Assembly (NCBI GenBank): GCA_004431415.1
Contig: QPMI01000572.1
Span: 356,191-420,190 of the forward strand
Source of the DNA: Cyanophora paradoxa
Taxonomy: Eukaryota; Glaucocystophyceae; Cyanophorales; Cyanophoraceae
Length of the DNA: 64,000 nucleotides
Direction of reading: 5' to 3'
Below the pieces are notes generated by a model, which was given only the letters and a program-made list of their open reading frames with translations, had not been told where the DNA came from and ran no database searches. Shown here piece by piece: positions 24,412-36,498 of this stretch; position 1 is the stretch's first letter, and every line of letters begins with the position of its first letter. The position numbers and the translations under genes were made by a program.

Positions 24412-27400
24412 CTACATCTTGAAGCCGCGGGGTGTCGACGGCGCAAGCCGCGCGGACGGGGAGGGTGCGCCGGGACTGGTGCCGACGGCCGCGGCCGGGG
24501 GCGCGTGGGCCCGCATCTGGCGGAAGAGAAGCTCGGCGCTCGAGGCGGCGCCGGCGCGCTCCTCGGGCCTGGCGCCGGCGCAGTGGCCCAGGTGGTGCAG
24601 CGCCCGCGCCTCGAAGAGCTGCGCGCCTGCGCAGCAGCGGGGAAACTCATGCGGCGCGGGCGGGGCGGGGCGGGGCGCGAGGGGAGGGCACCGATGGCGG
24701 CGGCCGCGGCGGCGGCCTCGCGGAAGAGCGCGGCGGCGCGGCGCGGGTGGCCCTCCGCCTCCAGCCGCCGGCCCCGCACGATCGCCGCCGCCGGGCGCAC
24801 CAGCGGGTACGTCGACGCCCCGGCGTCCAGCGCCTTGCCGACGGTGCGCAGGATCCCGAGGATGGTGCCCCCCGAGGAGCTGGCGCGGGGCGGGCGGGCG
24901 GGCGGGGCGCGTGGGCCGGCCGCCGTGGACGGAGGCGGCGGGGCGGGGTCCCGGTCCCGGGGCGGCGGACGGACCTGGCGACGAATCCGGGGGAGCGGAG
25001 GAGGCTCTCGAGCGCGTCCGCCAGCACGAAGAGGGGCGCCAGGATGAGCTGCGCCCGCGCCCCGCCCGGCGTGGGCCCGAGGAGAGAAGAGGATGGGAGG
25101 GGAATCAAATTCGGTAATCAAGGGACCTGGTAGACGTAGACGGGCCCGACGAGGGTGCGCCGGCGGTGCCGCGCCAGCAGCGCCACCGCCTCCGCCCCCG
25201 CCACCACCGCCTCCTGCAGTACACGCTTAGCTTATCCAGGGCGAAGACCTAGGCTAGGGGGAAGGAGCAGGAGCGGGCGCAGAAGAAGCTTAAGGAAACT
25301 AAACTAGACGGAAGAATGTAATCACGGAGCATGAGAAATCTAGGTTGACGGGACGTGCGCGTGCGGGGCGGCGCACGGCGCTGCGGCCCTGGGCGGCGCG
25401 GAGGGCGGCGGTGGCGGCGGCGGCGACGAGGTGGTCGATGACGGCGATCGGGTCCAGCGGCAGCGCCCGCGCCTCCTTCATCGCCTGCGCCGAAAATACT
25501 TAGAGTCCCGGCGGCGCCGCTAGATGGGGGCGGGGCGGGGCGGGGCGGGGCGGGGCGGGGCGGGGCTTTTTGGTTTTTGTGGGGGGGAGGGGAGGAGAGG
25601 TACGGCGGTCTTTAGACGCTAGTCTCGTGGGCGGGACGGCGGCTTAAATGGAAGTCCTCAGCCTGGGCCCTGATTGAAAATCCCGACAAGCATCTGGCGG
25701 GGCGGGGCGCGCCTCCTCCACGTCCGCTAGGCCGCGCGTTGAGATCGAGTCGCGCCGCGCGCTGCCCGAGCGCGGCGTCGCCAGCGTGCCCATACTCCCG
25801 CCCCCGCCGCCGTCGCGCGCCGGCCAGCCCCGCATCAGGCAGCTCGTCGCCAACTGCGCAGGCACGCGCGGCGCGGGCGGGGCGGTGAGCCCGGGCGCGG
25901 ATCAAAGGCAGGGGCGGGGAGAGAAGACAGGGCTTGCCATGGACAGGCCCCAGAACAGGCGGAGCTGTCCCGGTGGCCAGGCTCGTCAGCAGCGCAGAGA
26001 AGATCGGAGAGGGGGCCAAGGCGCGCGCGCACCGTGTGGCCCGCCAGGCGCGCTTCTTGGATCTGGCTGAGGCCGTCAAGACGATATTTTGCGCAGGGCA
26101 AGGGGCCGGGGCGGGGAGGGGGGGGGGAGGGAGCGGGGAGGGGGAGGGGGGAGGGGGGGAGTGGCCGGCCGGGGGGTACGCACGACGGCCTCGCAGGAGT
26201 CGACGGCGGCGGCGAAGCGGCCGCGGAAGGCCGCCACAGCCGCGTGGTTGATCGTCGCCTGTGGGGGGCGGGGGGCGCGGGGCGGGGCGGGGCGGGGAGA
26301 CGCGGGCCGAACGGCGGTCAGCACGAGTGGGCGCGGCGGAGGAAGCGGGGGAGTCTCAAGGAGAGCCCAGAGCGCGGGGGCACCTCGAAGGCGGCGCGCA
26401 GGTCCCTCCCGAGGCGAGCTGCGCGGCCGGCGCGGTCGACGGGGCGGGCGGGGCGGGGCGGGGCGGGGGCGGGGCGGGGGCGGGGCGCGCCTCGATGGCC
26501 CCGCGGGCGCTCAGCTCCTCCGCCTCCCGAAGCTTGCCCAGCATCGCCAGCGTGCTCACCTGAGCCGCGCCGGGCCCACGGTACCCGGTCACAGGCGCGC
26601 CCCCTGCCCGGGGCGGGGGGGAGGGGGCGAGCCTCGTTGGAGAGGAGGTACCCCAGCGCCCCCGCGCAGCGCGGACTCTTCAGCAGCTCCTGCGCCCGCC
26701 TCTGCGCCCCCGCGCGCCCAGTCGGTCTCATGATAACCGCAGCCGCCCGCCGCTGCTGATTGATATTTCTTTTGCGGACCCGGAAGGCCTCGGCCCGCGA
26801 GCGGAGCTTCATGAGCTGCGCGCGGGGCGCGGTCGGAGGGGGCCGGCGGGGGAATGTTCGCCCCCCGCCCCGGCTCGAGCTCGAGCTCGGGGGCCGCGCA
26901 CCGTGAAGATGCTGTACATGAAGGCGCACGCGTCCACGTACCCCGGCGTCTCCGGCTCCTCCCCCGCGATCTGGGTCCGGGTCCGAGTTCAGGTGGTCTG
27001 GGCCCGCCCGGATCTGAGCGTCCAGCTGAAGGGGCGCGCTCTCACCACGGCGTTGCGGGCGGCGTAGTAGACGGCGGCGAGGCCGTCCCCTTTGTGCACC
27101 TGGCAGCCGGGCGCTTAAGCTTAGGAAATGCTCTTCAAGGGAAGCCGCGGGCCGAGGGCCGGGGCGCGGGCCGGGGCGTCGACGTCAACGGACCATGATG
27201 TGCGTGTAGATGGAGAGCAGCGACGAGGCGCACCTGCCGGACCGCGAGGGGCCGCAGAGGTGAGTGAGCGGCTCCAGATCTGGATCCAGCCCGACTGGAC
27301 TGGGGCGGGCTGGCGGGCGGGGGCACCGGCGGGCGGCAGAGCGCTCCTCCTCCTCGGGGGTGCGGGCCCTCCCCGAGGGCCGCCTTGAGGGGCCCCGCGC

Positions 27401-30400
27401 CGCCAGCTGCGCACGCGCGCGCGCGCCCCTCAGCGACCACAGGGCGGGGAATTTCGGTTGATATCTGGACCCAGGAGGACCCGGAGCTCTAGCGCCGTTC
27501 CCCGATCCAGATCCGATAGGGCGGTATGCTTGATTTGCCGCTCCGGCTTCCTGAAGCTAACTCGGGGATCACCGTCTAGATCTCGATTTTAGATTAGGTG
27601 CATCTGAATGTAAACCTAGATCCAGATCCGATGTATAGGGCCCCGGGCCTCCTTTCTGGAGCCCGAGCTCGGGGGCGCGCCCTGAGGAGGTTGGCGGCGA
27701 CGCCGGCGAGGACGGGGGCGTCGCGGGCGTGGGGCAGCCCGAGCAGCGGCAGCGCCCGCTCCAGCACCTGCGCGCGGCGCGCGGCAAAGGCGAGGTCAGC
27801 CACGCTTAGCGCACGAAAATGAATGTCGGCTAGGATCCGGACTTCGTGTAGCTATCGAATATTCGAAGGGAATCATGGTCAGATAGATACGGTGCGATAG
27901 GTTCTGTGCAGTCAGATCGCTAAGATTGGGGTGGGTTTGGAGAAATAGCCTAAGGTGGCTTAGGTGTGGCGGTAGAGTTAAGACTCTGCCCTGTCGGGCA
28001 AGACTTGCTTGCACTGGGTGTCCTTTATCAACTCTAACCGTCCCGGGCGGCTGGCGCACGCAGGTACGAGGCCTGGTCATCGCTAAGATTGGGGTGGGTT
28101 TGGATCGCGACCGGCTGGATCGGATTAGATCCGATCGGGGCGGATCAGACGGGCGGCCTCGACAAGCTCAGGCTCTAATTATAAAGTTCAGCCTCTTAAA
28201 GTATTTATGCAGATAATATATAAGGTATTTATGGCCTCTTAAGGTATTTATGCAGATAATATATAAGCGCGCGGGAAGGCTTCGGGCCGCACGAGCTCGG
28301 CCTCGGCGAGGTGCCCCAGGGCGAAGAGGCTCCCCGCGGCAACCACGAAGCGCCGGGCGCCGGCGGCCAGCGAGCGCAGCGCCGCGCGCCCCGCCGCCGA
28401 GCCGGCCAGCGGGTCCATGCCGGGCAGGGGCACCGCGTCGGCCTCGGCGCCGCCGGGGCCGGAGCCGCCGGCGAGCAGCCGCTCCGCCCCCTCGATCGCC
28501 TCCCCCGCCAGGCTCCTCGCCTGCCGGTCGGGGCACGCGCGCGCCGCGGCGTCAGCAGACGTGCAGAGCGCCGCGGCCGGACGGGGCCACAAGGGTCCCG
28601 TGGTCATGTCTATACGACAGCACATTACGATCCTAGAAGATCGGCGCAATGATCATAAAAAATAGCCAACAAGCGTTTTGAAGTTATCTTTGAGAATTCG
28701 AGGCCTAGGAGATTGCAGGGCGCAATGGCGCCGGGCGGGGGCGGACCTCGGCGTAGGCGCCGGCGGCCATGGCCTCGGCGGCGGCGCGGTCGAGGTAGTG
28801 CACCGCCGCCGCCAGCGCCCCCGCCCGCCCGCAGTGCTGCGCCAGCTGCCCGCTGTGTGTGAGGGGCGCGCGGGCGGGGGAGCTTGGGCGGGGTCGCGTG
28901 TGCGTGTGTGTGCACCGCGGCGGCGGGGCTGCCGGGGCGGGCCTCGAGGTCGAGGGCCGCCCGCCAGTGCAGGCGCCGCCGGTCCGACTCGGAGAGCAGC
29001 TGCGGGGGGGCGTCATGTTTTGCGGGGGCGCGGCGGAGGCGGGGAAAAGAATGCAGAGGGCGAGCGAACAAACAAACCTGGTAGACGATGTCACAGAGGG
29101 ACGCCTGCGACGGGGCCGGGCGCGCGGGACCCGGAGCGTCAGCGGCGCACGCGAGAGCTAGACCCGTCGCGAGTCGCGGCCACTGCCCTTCGCAAGCTTA
29201 AGTTTTCTCTCAAGACTTCCCTCAAGTCCTCAAATTAAAGCCGCCAATTGCAACGGCCCCAAGCTCGCCCAGCCGGAGGGTACGTGAAATTTAAGGGGCC
29301 CTCACCTGAGCGAAGCGGTACTCCGGGGAGCCGCGGAAGCTCTTGCCCCGCAGCAGTACCCCGTGCCTCTCCAGGCTCTGCCAGCCGGCCTCGAGCGCGT
29401 CAGTACCTCACGTATTAGCTGCTCTCTTTTCTTTTCGAGTCTAATTGAGTCTAATAAAAGGATAGGGCGGGGGGGCCGGGGGGGCGGGACGCGAGGGGGG
29501 TTCGTATACACGCACGCGGAGGCAGGAGAGGAGGGTGGCGGGGTTGACCTCGGGGGCCAGCACCGAGAGCACGCTGCCCTGCTCGAAGCGCGCCCCCAGC
29601 ACCGAGCACTGCGATCCAGCCGCCCCTTAGCTCGCTTGGCAGAGCTTAGGTTGGCTTGCGGGTTGGGCTTCTTCAAGGGGGGTGCGCGCCAGCTTGCAGA
29701 CGAGGGCGGCGTCGGGAGAGAGGCGGTCGAGGCGGGAGACCAGCACCCGCTCCAGGCTGCCGGGCCGGGGCAGGCCTAGGGCTCAGCGGGGTGGGAGGGG
29801 CCTCGTCAGCAGGAGAAGGGCGGGCGGCACCTGACGGGCACTGGCAGGTTGCTCCGCCGCTCCGAGGGCCCCAGCTCCCTGCCGGCCACGATCAGGCAGG
29901 GGTCCGGTCCGGCCTGGCCTGGCACGGGAGGCGCGGGGGCGGGGGCGGGGGCGGGGCGGGCCTGCCGCGCTCGTCGAAGGCGAGGAGGCGGCGCCAGTCG
30001 GGCGAGCGCGCGATGACGCCCTTCGCCAGCAGCAGCGCCGTCTGCGGAGATCGCCGGCGCGTCAGAAACGCCGGCGCCGGCTGTAGTAGGGAGTCCGGGG
30101 GGGCGAGATCGAGCTCGAGGGGGGAGGGGACGGGGGGGGTACAGTATGCGATATGTGACATGGGCGCTTAACGCGCGAACTAAATTCGAAACCATCGATT
30201 CGCACTCGCTTCACGAGCCGGGCGCGGGCGCGGGCGGGCGCGGGCTCGCGGGGGCACCATCTCCTGGAGGAGGAAGGGGTTGCCGCGGGCGCGCTCCCTG
30301 AGCTCCTCGGCGAGCCAGGCGGGGACGCCCAGCGGCGGGATCTCCGTCAGGTGCCCCATGAACCGCCGCGCCTCTGCGGGGGCAGCTCAGCTGGAGGGGG

Positions 30401-33400
30401 CCGGCCGGCGCGGCTCGGAAGCGATCTATCTATCTAATCTATCTGGGTGACACGGCCGCTTGCGGGCTCGCGATCGGCGGGGCGGGGCGGGGCGGGGGGG
30501 GGGGGTACGGGCGCGCACCTTTGACGTCGAGGGGCCCCATCGCGACCTTCTTCGCGCGGGACGCCGACGCGGCCGGCAGGCTCAGGACGGAGAAGGACGG
30601 CGGCTGCGGAGGGGGCGGTCGTTCGAGTCGGGTGCCGCGCGCGCGCGCGCGCGTTCGCGAACAAGGGGCGCGCGGGCGGTCAGGAAGTTCATCATATTAG
30701 GAAAAAGCATCCTCAGGTCCAGTACCAATAATGAAAAGGTCTTATAAGACACTATGTGATTTTAGGGCACGCGCGCGGGCGACCGGTCACCTTCCGGGGG
30801 CCCGACAGGGGGCCCGGCTCGGACCCCTCCCGCTCGCGGCCGCGGTCGCGAGCCGCGGCGAGGTCCCCGCTCGCGATCGGGCTCGCCTTGGCCATAAAAT
30901 CCCCCTCGCCCTCCTCGCCCCCGGTCCGCAGCGTGATGATGACGGACGCCTCTGAGTGCTGCGCGACCGTCTTCACGAGCCGCTGCGTCGGCGAGTCCAG
31001 GAAGCTCGCGTCCTGTACCCCGGCCCCAGCTTGTTTTTAGCGCGAGGTAGGCGGGCTCGGAGGCCATTGCAAGCACCTCGACGACGAGGATGGCGCCGAG
31101 CCGCCGCATCAAAGTCTGCCGGCGCGGCCGCGAGGCGGTGAGCTCCAGCGGGCGGTTTCGGAGCGCGCGAGCGCGGGGGCCCGGTCCTAGGCCTGGGGCG
31201 GACCCGGAGGAGGGAGGAGAGGAAGAGGAGGAGGGCGTCGGCGGCGCTGTCGCGGTGCCCGTCGTCGCCCCGGCCGCCGCCATGCGCGCGGGCGCGGGCG
31301 CCCGCCACTGCCGGCGCGTCCTCGAGCAGGTCGTGCAGCAGCTGCCCGGCCCGCCCCGCCCACGTGAGCGATCTCGATCCCGACCGAAGCTGAAGGGAGA
31401 GCTGACCCGGGCGTTGGCGGGGGAGGCTAGCTCCGGGTCGAGGCGGGCCAGCGAGTCCCGCAGGGACGCCAGCCCCGCGCCGACGTCGGCGGGCCCGGGG
31501 GGGGAGTACCCCCGCCCCTCCTCCGCGCCCCCCGCGCCTCCTTCCCCGACGCCGCCGAGCTGCCGCGAGGTGGTCACGAGGCCGGCGGCGCGACACCGGC
31601 GCCGAGATCAAGTTCGAGGCCTAGGGCACCCGGGCGAAGCTGGTCGGCAGCATGGCGACGACTGCCGAGGGCCGCGGCGCGCCCCCCGCGGCCGCGAGGG
31701 GATCGCGGTCGGGCTCGCGCTCGGGCGCAAGGTCGAAGTCCTCCCACGCGGCGAAGCTCGAGCGGCTGCGCGCGACGCGACGCGGCGTCAGGCGCGATGG
31801 CGAGGGCGCGGCGCGCGGGCTCGAGCCCGGGCCCGGGGGGAAGCGAGGGGCTCGCCGCGTGATGTAGGTGGATACGCGGCGGATGGAATTCAGGGCGGCC
31901 TCCACCGCCGGCGATCGATCCCGAGCGCCCGAGCCGCCGTCGATCTCCCGCACGTCCGGGAGCGGGGGCGGGGGGGGCCCGTCGGCGCCCCCCCGCTCCA
32001 CGCGCACTGAGGTGTACCCGTACGAGGGCCGAAGCCTGGACGCCGGGTACACGTTCAGGGTTTCCCCGGATGCCACCGACTCGCGGCGCGACTCGGCCTT
32101 GGAGACCGAGTCCGGGACCGCGGCCGGCGATCGCGTGACGGAGCTCGAGGCGAGGGGGTACGCCTCCCGCCCCTGCCCCTCGTCGCCCTCCGAATCCGTG
32201 CGGAAGACGGCCCGCAGCGCCTGCGCGCGTCGCAGTCACGACCAGTCACGAGCGGCGAGGCCGCGCGCGGGGGCGGGGGCGGGCCTCGCGGAGGGAGTGG
32301 TAGGGGCGGGCGGCGTCGAGGCGGTCGCCGGCGATCGCGAGGCAGGGGACCCCGCTCGCCTCCGCCAGGCGCAGCGCCTCCGACACCAGCACCGACTTGC
32401 CTGGTGGAAGGTGAAGGGGCGCCCGAAGGAGGGAGGGAGGGGGCCCTCGGGCCCGCGCTCGCGCGCGCGGCGCACCAGAGCCGGCCTCGCCCTCGATGAC
32501 GAGGACCCCAGCGCCGCCGTTGTGTGCGCCGCCGCCGCTTGCGCGGCCCATGGCCCCTAGGCCTAGGCCCAGGCCCTCCGCCCGCGTCGACGCCGCCGCC
32601 GCCGCGATGAATTCCTGCCGCGGCAAAGCAAAGTCGAACCAGGTGCGGCGCGCGATGAAATCATACGAAGCAACGGCGGAACCTGCACGGCAGCGCGCTG
32701 GGGCATCCTCCCAAAGATGTGAGCCTCGGAGGACCCCTGCGGCGAGAACCACACCCGTCAGCCGCCCCTTCGAATTTTAGCGGGACCGAATTTTATGAAG
32801 CGAATTTTAGAATGCATTTATGGAGCAATTTTATGAAGCGAATTTTAGAATGTATAAGCATCAGCTGCCCCTTCCGCGCCCGCATGCATACGCTTATAGT
32901 TAGTTAAGTTTAGTTTAGTTATACGCTTATAGTTGAGTTTCTTATACGCTTATAGTTAAGTTTCTTCCGGCCGCGGGATCGCTAGCGCTAGCGCTGGGAC
33001 GTGGGCGGACCGGGCTGCCGGCGCCGAGCTCCTCGCCCTCGCTGGCGCTCTGGTACTTCTCCGACGCCGAGGCCGAGCCCTCGAACGCGTGGGCGCCGTT
33101 TGCAGTCGGAGCGGTCTCCTGCGCCTGCCGCGACTGCCGCCTGAGGGCACTGGCGACGCTGCTGCTCGACTGGCGCCGGCCGCCGCCGCCGCCGCCGCCG
33201 CCGTCCATCTCCCTGAGCGATCGAGAAGACGGCACCTTGCGCCTGCTCCAAAAAGAATCACCCCGATTCGAGGAGAGCCGCGTGCGCGGTGTACGTGCGG
33301 GCCGCGCGCGGTCGCACCACGAGCGCCCGCCCACGCGCCTCACGAGCAGGAAGGCCTCGACCGGCCCGTCGTGTCCCTTCACCTGCGCGCACACGCAAGC

Positions 33401-34715
33401 CGGGGCGACGGCCGTGGCCGCCGGCGTCGACGTCAGCCCGGCCTCTGAGTGCCTACGAGGCCGGGCTTCACGAACGGTGAGGGGCGGCGTCGCCTCGGCC
33501 TCTGCAGGCGAGGCCGGTCAGCACCCACACGGCTCGCGATAACGATCGAGCGCGCACGGGCAGATTAGATCTAGTTCTAGATCTAGAAGCTTAAGATGGT
33601 TCTTGGAGACGTGCAGAAGGGAGAAAGGCTAGGGCGCGCACCGAACTCGCTCTTCGCCGTGTCGTGCGTCATCCGGTCGATGAGCACGGCGCCGTCGGCG
33701 GCCGCCATGAGCCTGCGCCAAGAACATGCAATGAGCGCGAAACGAATTCGAATCGAAGCACAGGCTCACGACCAAGCTATTTAAATTTTAAGCACCGGGC
33801 CGCAAGGTTGACGGAGGCCCCCAGCACGGTGTAGTCGCAGCGGGACGAGTCGCCCACGAGCCTGTGCCAGGCGAGCGCGGGCGCGTTGGATTTCGATGGA
33901 GAGCGAGCTCGAGGCACAGGTCGGCGCACCCGGCGAAGACGCGGCCGGTGCAGACGCCGACGCTGACGCGGCCGAGGCCGCCCTCCGCGAACTCGTCCCG
34001 GATGCGCACCTGCGAGGACGTCGGGACTGGTCTGGGGGCCTTGGAGCGGGGGAGGGCCGGGGCCGGCTCGAACCGCGGCGGAGCAGGCGCGGCTCGGGTC
34101 GTCCGGGTGGGACGAGCCGACGAGCCCCCACGTGACCATCCCCACGAAGCCCTGCGCATAGACGAAGAGGAGCGCATCGGATGTCAAGCTCAGCCCTGGA
34201 CCCGGAATGGCGGGCGGGGGGGCGGGCCTTGTCGTCGCGGAAGAAGCTGCGGACGACGCCGCCGGAGCGCTCGGCGGCGCCCTGCACGACCCGCACCCGC
34301 CGGTCAAGAGCCTCGAGTTCTTCTAAGTCCGGAGGCCTGGGTTCCTGCTGGGCCGGGCGGGGGGGGGCGCGCCGGCGGGACCGCCGGGCGCGGGCGCTTC
34401 CAATTCAGCATGGCGACCGTTCACGGGGTCTACGCGGGGCGCGCGCGCACCGCTGGCGTCGCCGCGTCGGACCCGGGCGTGCCCGGGGCCGTCGGGAGGA
34501 GAACGAAGGCGCACGTGATCACCCGCATTTCCGCGAAGAAGCGCCTGCGGCAACGCTCTGATCTCCAACTAGTCCAACTAATCATAACGAGCTTATTGTA
34601 GCTTATTGTCTAGAATCGAAGCTTGAGAGGATGCAGCGCGCGCGCGCGCACCCGCCGTGGGTCAGGACCCTCTCCACGTCCCGGGGCAGGAACGGCGCGA
34701 GCCGCGCCAGGGTGC

Positions 34716-34749
<34 letters not shown>

Positions 34750-35333
34750 GCGGTGCGACCCGGCCCCGCCGCGCGCCATGGACCTCGAGTCCTCTGGCTC
34801 TCTGCGGGGGCCGGGGTCACGGCTCGGCCGCGGGCGCCGGCCGCGCTGACGACGGGTCCGGAGGCGCATGGCGCGCGTACGCACGGCGCGGGCTGTACAC
34901 GCGGACGGCCGGCGCCGGCGCCGTGGCCCTCTTCGGCCGCCAGGTCCAGGACGAGCGGTCGGGGTTTCTCCCGGGCGCGATCGCGATCGCGATCGCGGCC
35001 CCCGCGTGCGAGGTCGGCGATGTTGGCCACGAAGCGCTGCCCGATCGGCGCCGCCGGCGGCGAGAGGGGGACCGACCGCGAGCCGCCGCTCGCCGGGGAC
35101 TGCGGGCCGGAGCCGGAGCCGGCCTCCGAGCGCGGCGGCCTCTGCGGGGTCCACGGGCGGGTGGAGTCGGCGCAGGCGCGGTCCAGCTCCGGCGACGGCC
35201 ACTCGAAGACGCCGTAGCCGCCCCGGACCCGCCGCCCGGCGCGCCCGAACCCGCGCCCGCGCCCGAGCCCCGCCGCCGCGTAGCCGGCGCCTCGCAGCCC
35301 GTCGCGGCCAAGACCTGCGCCGCATCAGGGGGA

Positions 35334-35377
<44 letters not shown>

Positions 35378-36498
35378 GTCCGGCTCGCCTCGGGGGCGGC
35401 GCAGAGGCAGCCGGTGGGGGCGAGGGCGATGGCCTGCGCGAGGCGCGCGAGAGGCTCGCCGTGCACCTGCGCGAAGTTTGAGCGCGAGCGCAAATAAGAA
35501 GAAGGCTGGTCTTCTACATGTTAGATATAATGCAATTAGATGGTTTTGTCAACATAGAGAAGCGGGCCTAGGCCGAAGCGGGCGGGCGACGACGTGGGAA
35601 TGTTAATTATTTAATGCGCACGGTGAGCTCGAGCTTGCCGCTGACGCCGCCGAGGGTCAGGGCCGCGAGCGGGCCGGCCGCCAGCGCGACGTGGAGCTGG
35701 AAGGGGTCGCCCAGCTCGCGGTCGCGCTCGATCTCGCCGGGGGGCGCCGCCTGCGGTGCCAGCAGCTCCCGCGCGATCTGGAGGCCCCGCCGGCACGCCC
35801 CCGGCAGCTCCGAGGCGCCCTCGCACGGCAGCAGGACCAGGCACGCGTCCCCCTGTGCACGCGCGCCGCGCCGCACGTCAGCGGGCGCAGGTCTCGAGCC
35901 GAAGCCACGACGAAACTGACCAGGAATTTGAGGACGTCTGAAGCAGAAAATCCGAAAGCGCGGACGCGCAGGCGTCAGAGCGAGCCGGTGTCAGCAACAA
36001 CGTACGTTGGAAGCACGTGCACGCACCGCCGTCGAAGGCGCGGGCGACGCGGAGGATCTTCTGCGTCGCCGCGTTCAGCTTGCGGCTGAGCAGGTCGGCG
36101 GCGCGGGCCCCGTCGAAGCCGGCCGTGCGCTGGCCGTGGCCGGAGCCGGCGAGCGCGGAGAGGCCGCCGCCGCCGTCGAGCAGGAGCTCCTGGGCCGCCC
36201 GCACCGACCCCGCGATGTCCGCGAGGAGCACGGCGCCCCAGAGCGCCCGCGCCGACGGGCCGGCGCCGACGCCGACGCCGGCCGGCGCCGCGGCCGCGGC
36301 CCCATGGAGGCCGTCTCCTGTGGACCCGGCTGCTGATCCAGCGCCGGCCCGGCCCGCTGCCGCGGCCGGCCCGGCCGCGGCCGCGAGCGAGCGCGCGAGG
36401 TCCGAGAGGAACGCCTCGCCGGAGGCTTCGTCGGTCAACCTGGCAGTCGGTCAATCCAAGTGAGAGTTCTCTCTGCGCGCGCACACACACGCGCACAT
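24412..36498 (-). CDS. Soluble-type adenylyl cyclase (ADCY10-like): two cyclase domains, P-loop NTPase, helical C-terminal region
   Basis: Predicted to make cAMP from ATP in the cytosol. C1: VLLADIAGS holds the first metal Asp. A 17-nt exon (35,921-35,937) then joins to give FDGDVLKFLGDACLVL, matching the family motif DILKFAGDALLAL with Lys and second Asp. LHVALAAGPLAAL and GEPLARLAQ follow, the latter with the Arg that in human ADCY10 contacts bicarbonate (assignment from memory). C2: MRVITCAFVLLP, DDKGFVGMVTWGLVG, VSVGVCTGRVFAG and DYTVLGASVNLAAR. The NTPase has Walker A GEAGSGKS, split by an intron at 32,402-32,473, and Walker B AILVVEDASFLD across 31,013-31,076, then RARGNPFLLQEM and KLCSVLGARFEQG. 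Many small exons to the TAG at 24,412 code helices such as SGQLAQHCGRAGALAAAVHY, resembling TPR. The start is uncertain: ATG at 36,498 with an 8-nt first coding exon is the best joining solution. No membrane segments are seen. Confidence 0.87.
25526..25566. repeat. (GGGGC)n intronic tract
   Basis: Eight or so consecutive GGGGC units on the plus strand, so CCCCG on the coding strand of the cyclase gene, within an intron. Similar tracts occur at about 54,628-54,664, 55,316-55,342 and 61,240-61,262, always in introns of minus-strand genes. Confidence 0.85.
27918..28266. repeat. Two pairs of direct repeats in a long cyclase intron
   Basis: CGCTAAGATTGGGGTGGGTT occurs at about 27,918 and again at about 28,080. 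GTATTTATGCAGATAATATA occurs at about 28,202 and 28,245. Between the first pair lies a potential hairpin, GGTAGAGTT with AACTCTGCC-like pairing through GACTCTGCC at about 27,972-27,992. Exons flank the intron at about 27,680-27,790 and 28,270-28,560. Confidence 0.6.
32767..32965. repeat. Short tandem repeats, AT-rich block in cyclase intron
   Basis: CGAATTTTA(G/T) units recur about four times at 32,769-32,850, with TTTTATGAAGCGAATTTTAG appearing twice. Then ACGCTTATAGTT(A/G)AGTTT recurs three times at 32,888-32,965. The block is sharply AT-rich against the surrounding GC-rich sequence and lies between exons coding the linker before the NTPase domain and the NTPase itself. Confidence 0.7.
35336..35376. 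repeat. Poly(G) run of 41
   Basis: Uninterrupted G homopolymer on the plus strand (poly(C) on the coding strand) inside a cyclase intron. Its length is likely uncertain in any assembly. Confidence 0.9.

Noticed and set aside
36027-36438. Cyclase start at 36,438
   Set aside because: The codon there is TTG, not ATG, and an in-frame stop lies just upstream. A short upstream exon from ATG at 36,498 joins in phase and is preferred, though unproven.
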